A stretch of DNA of 64,000 nt from Okeania sp. KiyG1 (GTDB taxonomy: Bacteria; Cyanobacteriota; Cyanobacteriia; Cyanobacteriales; Microcoleaceae): positions 1 to 64,000 of the forward strand of contig NZ_BLZO01000046.1 in NCBI RefSeq assembly GCF_014132355.1, read 5' to 3'. A program made the translations under genes and the position numbers. Under the pieces are notes generated by a model. The model saw nothing but the letters and a program-made list of their open reading frames with translations. It was not told where the DNA came from and made no database searches. The stretch's first letter is position 1; every line of letters begins with the position of its first letter. This document shows positions 10,340 to 19,238 of this stretch, piece after piece.

Positions 10340-10400
10340 AAAGTGAGTATTTCCTAAGAATACTCTGGGGAAATACTCACTTTAATTTTTAAGTTTTTTT
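10340..10400 (+). terminator. Rho-independent terminator after aminotransferase
   Basis: AAAGTGAGTATTTCC at 10340-10354 pairs perfectly over 15 bases with GGAAATACTCACTTT at 10369-10383. A T-rich tract (AATTTTTAAGTTTTTTT) follows. Confidence 0.88.
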
Positions 10401-10437
10401 AAATGGGAAAAATGATTATTTATAGAAGTAATTAATT

Positions 10438-10712
10438 AGGGTTTGCTGATTAAATCTAAAAGCACTGAGATATAAAGCTAGAGCGCATTTTTTAGTAAAA
10501 AAAAGTCCAAGCTTAATGGTCATAATGGTTCAAAAAATTAGCATTTTAAGCTCATAGTTGCGCAGAATAATCCCTCGATCATTCTTCCTCCTACCTCCTC
10601 TATAATTCCCATTTATCCTGTATCCTGTCTTCCCCTCCCCTCCTGGGAGGGGCTAGGGGTGGGTTTTCTCCTGTCTCCTGCCCTTACCCATAAGACTTTT
10701 TCAGCAAACCCT
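10438..10712. mobile_element. Family A miniature element
   Basis: Inverted ends AGGGTTTGCTGA (10438) and TCAGCAAACCCT (ending 10712). Outside the ends, TAATTAATT and AATTAATT continue the inverted symmetry, so either the target was palindromic or the ends are longer. The interior resembles the copy at 25684-25929. Confidence 0.8.
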
Positions 10713-11113
10713 AATTAATTGATTATATGGAGTATCATTTTTGTATTGATAATGATTTCCGTAGAAATGCATAAGTATTTTCTAGTAGTTTTTTGAATAC
10801 TAAGTTTTACTAAAATTTTATATAAAAATAGCCTAGAAATATAGACATTCGGTAATAAAACTGCTTATAATCAGTTTAAGCAAAAAGAAAAAGCTTAAAT
10901 GACTGGCAAACAAGATAAAAGCTAACTAAAGGTGCATTGTTATACAAAAGAGTCAACAAGAATCATCAGTTTAAGTGATTTGAAACACACAAAACATCTT
11001 GTTACCTATGCTTTGATAAACATAATAGATAAATTTCAATTTTACCAGTCACTTATATTTTTCAATCTAGCTAACTATTACAACACACAAATTAAATTAA
11101 GGAAACAAAAATT
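10713..11113. other. AT-rich leader region of PEP-CTERM gene
   Basis: No gene or repeat is recognised. The last part (AAGGAAAC, about 10 bases before ATG 11114) provides a ribosome binding site. The promoter was not located with confidence. Confidence 0.4.
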
Positions 11114-11995
11114 ATGGCAGGAAGATTCAATAAATTCGCGATCGCTACTTCTGTAGCAAGTATGACAGCTTTAGTAGGCGCTCCTGCATTGGCGGCAAGT
11201 CTGGCAAATCCTGTAGTTAACGGTCAACACCTTACCTATGGATCTGATGGAAATACAACATTTTTAGTAGGTAACGATGCTACTAACTGGGGAGCGGCTC
11301 TTTCTGGAGACGGTAATATTGAGTTAGCTGGTCAGGGTAGCAGCCCAGATGCTACTGGTTTCGGGACATTTAACACTATGGCATGGATGGGAGGTCCAGC
11401 CTACATTAATCAGTCTGCCACTACATTAACAGGAACTCTTGATGGTACAACATACACCTTTAGCAGTCTAACCTACGATGATTGGTATGGAGGTCCTATT
11501 GATGGTTACAGTAACTTTGCTGAAAAATGGATGACTGAAGCTTGGAACGATACTAGCACAGGAGTTCAAAATTTCTTTACCAGCGAAGGTGCTGCTGATG
11601 TTAATGCTGCTTTATTTGGAATTGCTGCAGAAGGTCATTCTTTCTTCAGAAGAATTAGTGACCCTAATATTGCTTACGTTAATAACGATGGTGGTATCTT
11701 CAACCTCGGTTTAGCAGGTCACTACGATCACGAAAGCGGTTTTAAATTTAGTGAAGTAGTGAAAGTAACTGATAGTGATGGAATTACTCAATTCCTTTAT
11801 GGTTTTGGTCAAGCAGATGCTTCTGGAGTATATGAAGAGGGCGATGGTGTTTCCCATTCTGGTTTGTATAACCTTTCCATTGTAGAAGGTGGAGGGATTC
11901 TTTCAGAGGAGGAGGTTCCCGAACCTTCTACTGTTTTAGGTCTAATGGCTATCGGTGGTTTAGTTGCTGCTACTAAGCGCAAATCTCAAAAGTAA
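11114..11995 (+). CDS. PEP-CTERM domain secreted/surface protein
   Basis: 293 residues. A Sec signal peptide (basic start MAGRFNKF, hydrophobic stretch, ALA-A cleavage site near residue 28) is followed by a Gly/Asp/Ser-rich exported region. The C-terminus has the sorting signal VPEPSTVLGL, a hydrophobic segment LMAIGGLVAA and the basic tail TKRKSQK. Such proteins are processed by exosortase and usually end on the surface or in the exopolysaccharide; no exosortase gene is in the window. The middle is rich in aromatic residues and repeated short turns (DGNTTF, DGTTYTF) and contains no enzyme motif I recognise. The function is unknown. The start is supported by AAGGAA upstream. Confidence 0.88.
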   Translation: MAGRFNKFAIATSVASMTALVGAPALAASLANPVVNGQHLTYGSDGNTTFLVGNDATNWGAALSGDGNIELAGQGSSPDATGFGTFNTMAWMGGPAYINQSATTLTGTLDGTTYTFSSLTYDDWYGGPIDGYSNFAEKWMTEAWNDTSTGVQNFFTSEGAADVNAALFGIAAEGHSFFRRISDPNIAYVNNDGGIFNLGLAGHYDHESGFKFSEVVKVTDSDGITQFLYGFGQADASGVYEEGDGVSHSGLYNLSIVEGGGILSEEEVPEPSTVLGLMAIGGLVAATKRKSQK

Positions 11996-12012
11996 AACCT
12001 TTAAAATAGTCA

Positions 12013-12170
12013 GGACTTACGCATAACCTCCATATCTAGTAGGGGGGATTTCCGTTCCGGAATGCTCCGCCAACGGAAATCCCCCATACAGCAGTAGGGA
12101 GAAAGAATTGATAATTTCTGTGTGAGAATTGATTTTATTTTGGATTTTTGGAGATATCTATTGTCATAAA
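12013..12170. repeat. Fragments of family G and of the AGACATCTCC miniature element
   Basis: AGGACTTACGC at about 12013 is a family G end. GTAGGGGGGATTTCCGTTCC and its inverted partner form a GTAG-type hairpin from about 12041 to 12087. 12094-12163 (ATTGATAATTTCTGTGTGA to TTGGAGATATCT) matches the right part of the miniature element at 4064-4159. Confidence 0.6.
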
Positions 12171-12255
12171 TATTAGAGGGCGGGTAATGAAACAGCCCTG
12201 CTACCTAAGGAAGGGGGTTGGGGGGTTAGGTTTTTTTTACCTAAAATTTTAGCTT

Positions 12256-12469
12256 ATATCAAATCCGGTAGCATCGGTGTTATTCAGTATTTAAAGAGTA
12301 GGGGCGAATGGTATTCGCCCTATATTGTAGGGGCGAATGGCATTTGCTGGCGCAAAGCTCCGCTTTATATGTCGCGGAGCGTTAACGGAGTTATGCGACA
12401 GCAAAACGCCCCTAACCATTGTATGACGACGACAGAATTATATTGCTCCGAAGCCAACGGATTTGATAT
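12256..12469. mobile_element. Family B miniature element carrying GTAG hairpins
   Basis: Ends ATATCAAATCCGG (12256) and CGGATTTGATAT (ending 12469) are inverted. Inside are two GTAGGGGCGAATGG units near 12299-12350, the first with its inverted partner ATTCGCCC. This looks like REP hairpins nested in a miniature element. Confidence 0.65.
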
Positions 12470-12691
12470 TAGACGCGCTACTACTTATACTCAATGTCAT
12501 TGCGAATGGAGCGCAATAAAGCAATCTCAATAGCTTGGGAGTTTTTTCCCCAGGTCATTCTCTGCAAACGTTACACTGGCAGTGACAGAATTAAGGTCAT
12601 ACTATACAAATATTCAATAATCATAAAAAAACCCCCTTTTTTCAGGAGGAGTAACAATAGTTTATTACCGAATAATTAATAATTAATAATT
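12470..12691. other. Intergenic, family H fragment
   Basis: No gene is supported. Around 12630-12680, AACCCCCTTTTTTCAGGAGG and TTACCGAATAATTAATAATT resemble family H sequence. Confidence 0.4.
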
Positions 12692-12962
12692 AGGGTTTGC
12701 TGAAAAAGTCTTATGGGTAAGAGTAGGAGACAGCTATACTGGAGACAGGAGACAACCCACCCCTAACCCCGACCGTGGAGGGGAGAAATGGGAATGAGCG
12801 AGGAGGTAGTCGGAAAAATTGTCCCTCAATTTTTCTGCCATAATCATCCCAAAATACTAGCTTCTTGCAGCTTTTTCCACCGAAAAGCTGGTACTTTTTT
12901 CAACAAAAAAAACGCTCAAGTCAATAGCAGTCAATACGCGCGAGAATTAATCAGCAAGCCCT
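12692..12962. mobile_element. Family A miniature element
   Basis: AGGGTTTGCTGA (12692) and TCAGCAAGCCCT (ending 12962), again with inverted AT-rich flanks (AATTAATAATT and AATTATTAATT). The interior shares AAAATACTAGCTTCTTGC and CCGAAAAGCTGGTAC with the disrupted copy at 56682-57206, which shows its state before insertion. Confidence 0.8.
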
Positions 12963-13204
12963 AATTATTAATTAAATAATTCAGGTAAAAATCCTCAGCG
13001 TAGCTTCCCGAAGGGTGGGATGGCGTTTTGCTCCGCAACATATAAAGCGGAGCGGCTCTGTCAAGAGCTGGTCTCCTAGCCATATCCATGAGACCAAGAG
13101 AGAAAAAATTTTCCTTTTATTCAATCCTCTTCCTTTTAGGTAGAGGTAATTATCAATTATCCATTATCAATTATCAATTATTGAACAGGTGACTTATGTT
13201 GCTT
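12963..13204. repeat. Family H type repeat
   Basis: It contains a segment with CTTCCCGAAGGGTGGGATGG, the AGACCAAGAGA motif also seen near 63400, and a TTATCAATTATCCATTATC run. It ends immediately after the secreted-protein gene. Confidence 0.5.
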
Positions 13205-13813
13205 TTACCCTTGAGATAACCAACTGATTTGTAATTCGTTTTTCTGTGGTGCTAATGTTGAAGGGAGATTAATATAGCTTTTACCTGCAATAACGGATTT
13301 TAAACCATTGTTGCAAGCAACAACTTTTTGGTTAGGAAGAGTAGCAAATGCAGGACAGCTTCCATAAGTACAAGCACTAGCTGCTAAATAAGCATCGTAA
13401 TCATTGTTTTGCACACATTCTGCCCAATTTTGAGGATCTGTTCCAGAACCAGCACACTTCAATGTATTTACCATACCAATGGCCTTAATAGCACAACCTG
13501 CATCAACAGTACAACCATTTTTTGAATATACTCCTAAACCACTGGGTGCTGTATTAGAGTCATAGGCATCTCCAGCATACAAATCATCAACTTTATCTGG
13601 GTCTTGAAGCAATTCAAAGGTGCTTACATTTAATTTACCAGCTATTTCATTAGTGACGTTAAATTGTTCTTCGCTCAGAGTAACTTCACCATTAAACAGA
13701 TCGGCTAAGTCATTATCTTCTCCAAAAATTGGCAAGGCTTGTGCTGGTGCCGCTCCTAAAATACCCGCAGCCAACACAGATAATCCAGCGATCGCTGTTA
13801 GTAACTTTTTCAT
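13205..13813 (-). CDS. Secreted Cys-containing protein of unknown function
   Basis: 202 residues with a clear signal peptide (MKKLLTAIAGL, hydrophobic core, APAQA cleavage site near residue 26). The mature part has seven Cys, mostly in the second half in pairs such as GCTVDAGC and ACTYGSC, which suggests a disulphide-bonded exported protein. I recognise no family. ATG at 13813 is preceded by AGGAGAGATATAACT, a strong ribosome binding site. A structured leader (13856-13995) lies directly upstream and may regulate it. Confidence 0.8.
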   Translation of the reverse strand: MKKLLTAIAGLSVLAAGILGAAPAQALPIFGEDNDLADLFNGEVTLSEEQFNVTNEIAGKLNVSTFELLQDPDKVDDLYAGDAYDSNTAPSGLGVYSKNGCTVDAGCAIKAIGMVNTLKCAGSGTDPQNWAECVQNNDYDAYLAASACTYGSCPAFATLPNQKVVACNNGLKSVIAGKSYINLPSTLAPQKNELQISWLSQG

Positions 13814-13855
13814 AGTTATATCTCTCCTGAAATTGAATAGTTAAGTGACGTTCTC

Positions 13856-13995
13856 CTACATCAAATCAAAGATTATGATGTAGGGTTCCCAACCTCACGG
13901 ATAGGGATTTCTGTTTCACAGGGAGTGCAACCACTTAACCCTCCGCAGACAGAGACGATGAGACCCACCGCCTTTTTGTACTAAGGAGCCATGTA
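13856..13995 (-). ncRNA. Structured leader or IS200/IS605 right-end-like RNA
   Basis: Compact hairpins sit just upstream of the secreted-protein gene. CTACATCA (13856) pairs with TGATGTAG (ending 13883), and GGTTCCCAACC forms a tiny hairpin at 13885-13895. The segment CTGTGAAACAGAAATCCC on the minus strand resembles the conserved tail of cyanobacterial TnpB elements, where the guide RNA ends. It could be a relic of such a right end co-opted as a leader, or an unrelated cis-regulatory RNA. Assignment is uncertain. Confidence 0.35.
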
Positions 13996-14095
13996 AGAAT
14001 AAGTTGTACAAATTTTATCTGGGATAAATTGTGAAATATAGTTTCCATTAAAAAAACTGTTCAAGTTATTTTTACACGACTACTAAACAATTCTG
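13981..14095. repeat. 105-bp dispersed repeat, copy 1
   Basis: From AAGGAGCCAT through GTACAAATTTTATCTGGGAT to TTTTACACGACTACTAA it matches, in reverse orientation and with few differences, the segment 62948-63052. No terminal inverted repeats or coding content are seen. Confidence 0.75.
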
Positions 14096-14299
14096 TACTC
14101 CAGAAAGTTCCGAGTTTTACCTTTTCACGGGTTGACGCTTAACTTCTGAATTGAACCCCATACTCGCTATTTGTTTTCATGTTTCTCTCAGGTGCGTACT
14201 ACCGCTACTCCTGATATAATCAGAATAACACAAAAAAAAGCACACAATGCAAGAAAGTAAGTGGATGCTACGCGGTTTATTTGTTGGTTGGCAATTGCT

Positions 14300-14485
14300 C
14301 TCCCGTTAAAATTTTTGGCGTTGCTGGTTCTGGGTATGATTTTGCCCCCCTAGCCCCCCAAAATTGGGGGGAATAAAACTCTAAAAGTCCCCCAAACTTG
14401 GGGGATGCGCGGGGGCGAAGGCGAGAACCAAACAATCGCACATTCATACTTCAATTCAGCAACGCCAAATTTTTATAACGGGAGA
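14300..14485. mobile_element. Miniature element with ~28-bp inverted ends
   Basis: The left end TCTCCCGTTAAAATTTTTGG (continuing CGTTGCTG) is inverted at the right end (CAGCAACGCC... to AACGGGAGA). The interior contains the C-rich motif CCCCCCTAGCCCCCCAAAAT and its inverted partner. There is no coding capacity. Confidence 0.75.
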
Positions 14486-14954
14486 CCCCTTGCCGACATC
14501 AAAGTTAGAAATATTTACAGTATCAGTGTTATTACTTTAGATTTTTGGTGAATTTAAGTAAAAAAATATACTAAGTTTACCAGGCTTATATAAATTCAAC
14601 TTTGAGGTTAGTCATATAAAGTTATTAATCAGTCAAGGTTTAAAGCATATTTAAACTGTTTTACCTTTTGGTATAACTTAGACTTTTTATATTCTTATTT
14701 ATATACTAGCTATATCTCCATGTATCGTCAATAGGATAAATATGAAGATACAGCAAAGATTTCAAATCTGTTTACTAAGTATAATTTGGTAGACTGAAGT
14801 CTTGTTGATGATTTCCCGATCGAAGGATGAATATCCCATCATTTCGTTAAGTTAGTAAAAAAAATGAAATACTAGATTAGTAACGTTTCTATCTCTGATG
14901 ATAGCTAGGATAGATTCAAAGGCAGACAACCACCATAAGTAAGTAAAATTAACC
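14486..14954. other. AT-rich upstream region of HpsJ-like gene
   Basis: I see no gene, repeat family or clear promoter here. Confidence 0.4.
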
Positions 14955-15716
14955 ATGAAAGGGACTAACACCAATCCAATACCCATTCAAGCGGCCCAAT
15001 TTCTCAAACTGGCGGGTCTGATATTAATACTCTTCACTTTGCTTAACTACATTCTATTACTATTTCCTTTAAACCTGGGGGATGTGGAATGGCGATTAAG
15101 ATTCACAACCCAGATAGTCAATCAAGGGATTGTGCCAATTCTGGGAATCGCCCTAATGTTTTCTGCTTATGGCTTTGAAGACATCCTGGGCCTGTCGAAA
15201 GCACAACCAAAAATTGGCTGGAACAACTTGAAATTTTGGGTTTGTCTAATTTCCTTATTTTTTGGGATTATCTTTCTATTATTAATTCCTTTGCATATTA
15301 CCAGTGCTGTTGCGGGTAGTAATCAGGCCATCGAAAAGGTAAATCAAGATGCTGCCGACGCTCAGAAGCAGTTAGAAGAACGTCTTTCACAACAGCAAGC
15401 TCAAATCACAGGTTTGCTCGAGAGTAATCAAAGAATAGAAGATTTTGTGGGGGATGTAGAACTTACGGAAGAGCAGTTAGCAAATTTGGAGAGGTTTAAA
15501 AATAATCCAGGAGTTCTCAAAACTCAAACAGAAGCTATTAAGGAGAAACTGACAAAACAGATAGAAGCCAGAAAACAAAGAGCGGAGCAAAGATCGCAAT
15601 TGGGAGCCTTGAAATCTAGCATCAGAATTGGTCTTAGTAGCCTACTATTAGCAAGCTGTTACTTGACTATTGGTTGGAGCGGTATTAAAGGGAGTAAGCC
15701 TAGAAGAGTTCGCTAA
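14955..15716 (+). CDS. HpsJ-like membrane protein
   Basis: 253 residues. It has membrane segments at about residues 17-37, 55-72 and 92-115, a long charged coiled coil from about 120 to 215 (EKVNQDAADAQKQLEERLSQ onward) and a final membrane segment near 222-243. This plan fits the HpsJ family, first named in hormogonium polysaccharide secretion in filamentous cyanobacteria, where it is thought to help exopolysaccharide export and gliding; that role is by family inference. No other hps genes are in the window. The TAA stop touches the start of a family C element. Confidence 0.65.
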   Translation: MKGTNTNPIPIQAAQFLKLAGLILILFTLLNYILLLFPLNLGDVEWRLRFTTQIVNQGIVPILGIALMFSAYGFEDILGLSKAQPKIGWNNLKFWVCLISLFFGIIFLLLIPLHITSAVAGSNQAIEKVNQDAADAQKQLEERLSQQQAQITGLLESNQRIEDFVGDVELTEEQLANLERFKNNPGVLKTQTEAIKEKLTKQIEARKQRAEQRSQLGALKSSIRIGLSSLLLASCYLTIGWSGIKGSKPRRVR

Positions 15717-16170
15717 TACCAGTTCCCATGCATTAATGTTATACTTCAGTTATACTTCAACAGTCAAATATTTACCAAGATTCAAAGTCTTTTTTTGACA
15801 ATTATTTAGTCGGTTAGTATAAATTTTTCCTACTTTTAACCCCTCACCCCACCTCCCACACTTCCCACACTTCCCCTCCCAGGAGGGGTTATATCAAATC
15901 CGTTTAATTCGGCACGTAAAAATGTTTCATCTTCAACGATTACCAAATATTTCTCCATCCCCCATCCCCCCATCCTCCCATCTCCCCATCCCCCCATCTC
16001 CCCATCTCCCCATCCCCCCATCTCCCCATCCCCCCATCCTCCCATCTCCCCATCCCCCATCTCCCCATCCCCCCATCTCCCCATCTAATTACACCGATGC
16101 TACCGGATTTGATATTAGGGGTGGGTCCCCACCGAATCATACATAGCATTCTTGCGTGAGAAATGGTATA
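15714..16170. mobile_element. Family C element with a family B element nested inside
   Basis: The outer element runs from TAATACCAGTTCCCATGCA (15714) to TTGCGTGAGAAATGGTAT (ending 16170), matching the ends of the copy at 25469-25680. Within it, 15891-16115 is bounded by ATATCAAATCCG and CGGATTTGATAT (family B). The inner element holds a pyrimidine-rich minisatellite (CATCTCCC, CATCCCCC units, about 15950-16085) that creates long but meaningless open frames. Confidence 0.75.
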
Positions 16171-16412
16171 AGTAGGGGGCAGGTTCTGTCATTGATTTTC
16201 CGGTTAAACAGCCATAGAATGGTTAAGTTAGGAGGAGTCAGGAGTTGTAGGGGCGATTCGCGTAATTAGGAGCATTCCGGAACGGAAATCGCCCGTACAG
16301 GAGTCAGGAGGAGAAAGAATTACAAATATGAGCGTAGTTATGACGATTGAAGAATTTTTTTATGTCCAATTAAACGGATTTGATATCATTCCATAATATG
16401 CAATCCCTAATT

Positions 16413-16626
16413 AGGGCTTGCTGAATAAATCTCAAAGCATTTACAGGTAAAGGTTTTAGACTTTTTAGGTCTGAAATACCTTGGTTTTCAGCCCTTCATA
16501 CTCAAAAAGTTAGTATTTTGGGCGAGAGTTGGGCAAAAAAATACTCCCCTACTCCCCTTTTCCCCTCCCAGGAGGGGTTAGGGGTGGGTCCCCTACTCCT
16601 TAAAAAAGACTTTTTCAGCAAACCCT
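16413..16626. mobile_element. Family A miniature element
   Basis: AGGGCTTGCTGAATAAATCT (16413) to TTTTTCAGCAAACCCT (ending 16626). The GAGGGGTTAGGGGTGGGTC module near its right end is shared with several other repeats. Confidence 0.75.
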
Positions 16627-16629
16627 AAT

Positions 16630-16747
16630 TAACTAAACCTGCCCCAAATCCATGAATAAATATTGTGCAATTAATAATAATGATGGGGGTAGGTTTATGA
16701 CATTAATTGTCGGGTCTCGTAATTTAACGGATGAACCCACCCCTACG
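16630..16747 (-). repeat. GTAG hairpin unit 3' of RAYT gene
   Basis: On the minus strand GTAG at 16744-16741 is followed by GGGTGGGTT, which pairs with AAACCTACCCCC near 16685-16700. This places a REP-type hairpin with the GTAG guide tetranucleotide directly downstream of the transposase gene. A further AACTAAACCTGCCCCA near 16630 matches the array units on the other side. Confidence 0.65.
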
Positions 16748-16749
16748 AG

Positions 16750-17313
16750 TTAATTTTTATGATTATTAATCATATTCCCTATTCCTTTGATATTAAATTG
16801 TTTCGGAAATGAAAATATATTTTCAGTATAAATTTCATCATTACACCAATTAATTGGATTGTTAAAAATATACTCTCTAATATTATTTAATGATGTTTCA
16901 TTTCTGATAATATGTTCATAATATCCTCTTTGCCATACCGAAACACCTTTAATTGTTCGCAACTGATTAATTCTACGGGCTGAAAATGTTTTCAAACCTC
17001 TGATTATTTCAGGCAAACCATGCCTTTTGTGATGTTTATTATCATCTGTTATTTCAATAATCCCATGAATATGATTAGGCATGATCATAAAAGCATCAAG
17101 ATTAATATAAGGATAAATTTTTGTTAGATTAAACCAGTTAAAATTAACAACTTTGCCATAGCTGTTTAAAATCATTTTATGATTATCAATAACCCCTAAT
17201 AAACATTCTCTTTGCCAAATACAAATAGTCACAAAATAAAAACCATTTTGACTATAATCATATCCTTTTAAACGGATTGATTGACGATTATGAAGATTAG
17301 GATTATATTTCAT
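16750..17313 (-). CDS. REP-associated tyrosine transposase (RAYT, TnpA_REP)
   Basis: 187 residues from ATG 17313. An upstream ATG at 17373 in the same frame is less likely because it lies in the repeat. The Y1/HUH fold is visible: His81-x-His83 in MPNHIHGII, and Tyr131/Tyr132 in GYYEHIIRNE. The N-terminal motif RLKGYDYSQNGFYFVTIC and the C-terminal REYIFNNP segment are typical of RAYTs rather than IS200 TnpA. These enzymes cut single-stranded REP hairpins next to a GTAG tetranucleotide. The gene is intact and flanked on both sides by GTAG hairpins. The upstream array begins at its start codon. Confidence 0.9.
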   Translation of the reverse strand: MKYNPNLHNRQSIRLKGYDYSQNGFYFVTICIWQRECLLGVIDNHKMILNSYGKVVNFNWFNLTKIYPYINLDAFMIMPNHIHGIIEITDDNKHHKRHGLPEIIRGLKTFSARRINQLRTIKGVSVWQRGYYEHIIRNETSLNNIREYIFNNPINWCNDEIYTENIFSFPKQFNIKGIGNMINNHKN

Positions 17314-17880
17314 AGATTTGTACAAAAAAATTATATGACAAATTATACAAATTGTAGGGGCTGGTTCCGTCATTAATTTTGATGATGATAATGGAATTAA
17401 CTAAACCTGCCCCATACCGTTAATTATAGATTTATACAAAAAAATTATATGACAAATTATACAAGTTGTAGGGGCTGGTTCCGTCATTAATTTTGATGAT
17501 GATAATGGAATTAACTAAACCTGCCCCATATCGTTAATTATAGATTTATACAAAAAATTATATGACAAATTATACAAGTTGTAGGGGCTGGTTCCGTCAT
17601 TAATTTTGATGATGATAATGGAATTAACTAAACCTGCCCCATATCGTTAATTATAGATTTATACAAAAAAATTATATGACAAATTATACAAGTTGTAGGG
17701 GCTGGTTCCGTCATTAATTTTGATGATGATAATGGAATTAACTAAACCTGCCCCATATCGTTAATTATAGATTTATACAAAAAATTATATGACAAATTAT
17801 ACAAGTTGTAGGGGCTGGTTCCGTCATTAATTTTGATGATGATAATGGAATTAACTAAACCTGCCCCATACCGTTAATTA
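17313..17880. repeat. Five-copy tandem array, 114-bp unit with GTAG hairpin
   Basis: TAGATTT(A/G)TACAAAAAA starts at 17313, 17427, 17541, 17654 and 17768, giving periods of 113-114. Each unit contains GTAGGGGCTGGTTCCGTC and, about 35 bases on, AACTAAACCTGCCCCAT. GGGGCTGGTT pairs with AACCTGCCCC with one mismatch, directly after GTAG. The first unit overlaps the translation start of the RAYT gene. Confidence 0.92.
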
Positions 17881-17899
17881 TTGTACCTTATATTAAAAG

Positions 17900-19238
17900 C
17901 ATTAGATTATTGGGTTGGGGGCGGGTTTTCTGAATAATTTGTTACACCGTTAACTTGAGGCGGAACCCGCCCCTACTGAGGAACCCGCCCCTACTGCGGA
18001 ACTTGACCCTACTGTTGCCACATTTGGGGGTTGGGGGCGGGTTTTCTGAATAATTTGTTACACCGTTAACTTGAGGCGGAACCCGCCCCTACTGCGGAAC
18101 CCGCCCCTACTGTTGCCACATTTGGGGGTTGGGGGCGGGTTTATCTAAACAATTTGTTACACCGTTAACTTGAGGCGGAACCCGCCCCTACTGCGGAACC
18201 CGCCCCTACTGCGGAACCCGCCCCTACTGTTGCCACATTTGGGGGTTGGGGGCGGGTTTATCTAAACAATTTGTTACACCGTTAACTTGAGGCGGAACCC
18301 GCCCCTACTGCGGAACCCGCCCCTACTGTTGCCACATTTGGGGGTTGGGGGCGGGTTTATCTAAACAATTTGTTACACCGTTAACTTGAGGCGGAACCCG
18401 CCCCTACTGCGGAACCCGCCCCTACTGTTGCCACATTTGGGGGTTGGGGGCGGGTTTATCTAAACAATTTGTTACACCGTTAACTTGAGGCGGAACCCGC
18501 CCCTACTGCGGAACCCGCCCCTACTGCGGAACCCGCCCCTACTGTTGCCACATTTGGGGGTTGGGGGCGGGTTTATCTAAACAATTTGTTACACCGTTAA
18601 CTTGAGGCGGAACCCGCCCCTACTGCCGAACCCGCCCCTACTGTTGCCACATTTGGGGGTTGGGGGCGGGTTTATCTAAACAATTTGTTACACCGTTAAC
18701 TTGAGGCGGAACCCGCCCCTACTGCCGAACCCGCCCCTACTGTTGCCACATTTGGGGGTTGGGGGCGGGTTTATCTAAACAATTTGTTACACCGTTAACT
18801 TGAGGCGGAACCCGCCCCTACTGCGGAACCCGCCCCTACTGCGGAACCCGCCCCTACTGTTGCCACATTTGGGGTTGGGGGCGGGTTTATCTAAACAATT
18901 TGTTACACCGTTAACTTGAGGCGGAACCCGCCCCTACTGCCGAACCCGCCCCTACTGTTGCCACATTTGGGGGTTGGGGGCGGGTTTATCTAAACAATTT
19001 GTTACACCGTTAACTTGAGGCGGAACCCGCCCCTACTGCGGAACCCGCCCCTACTGCCGAACCCGCCCCTACTGCCGAACCCGCCCCTACTGCCGAACCC
19101 GCCCCTACTGCCGAACCCGCCCCTACTGTTGCCACATTTGGGGTTGGGGGCGGGTTTATCTAAACAATTTGTTACACCGTTAACTTGAGGCGGAACCCGC
19201 CCCTACTGCCGAACCCGCCCCTACTGCCGAACCCGCCC
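17900..19238. repeat. Twelve-copy higher-order array with expandable 18-mer
   Basis: GTTACACCGTTAACTTGAGG starts at 17941, 18057, 18156, 18273, 18372, 18471, 18588, 18687, 18786, 18902, 19001 and 19171. Intervals are mostly 99 or 116-117 bp, a difference of one 18-mer (CGGAACCCGCCCCTACTG), and one is 170 bp where five or more 18-mers stand in a row. On the minus strand each unit reads GTAG then GGGCGGGTT, and the unit also carries AACCCGCCC, so GTAG-tagged hairpins form. The array runs straight into the 3' end of the hybrid kinase gene. Confidence 0.93.

Noticed and set aside
10932-11156. 74-codon open frame before the PEP-CTERM gene
   Set aside because: AT-rich, overlaps the signal peptide coding region in another frame, and has no support.
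15836-16149. Gly/Trp-rich and Pro/Ser-rich open frames on both strands
   Set aside because: Translations of a CATCTCCC/CATCCCCC minisatellite inside a nested miniature element.
17314-17373. Longer N-terminus for the RAYT
   Set aside because: The extra 20 codons lie in the 114-bp repeat unit; RAYT homology starts right after ATG 17313.
17900-19238. Possible CRISPR array
   Set aside because: Units are near-identical throughout, with no unique spacers of constant length and no cas genes; the variation is in 18-mer copy number.
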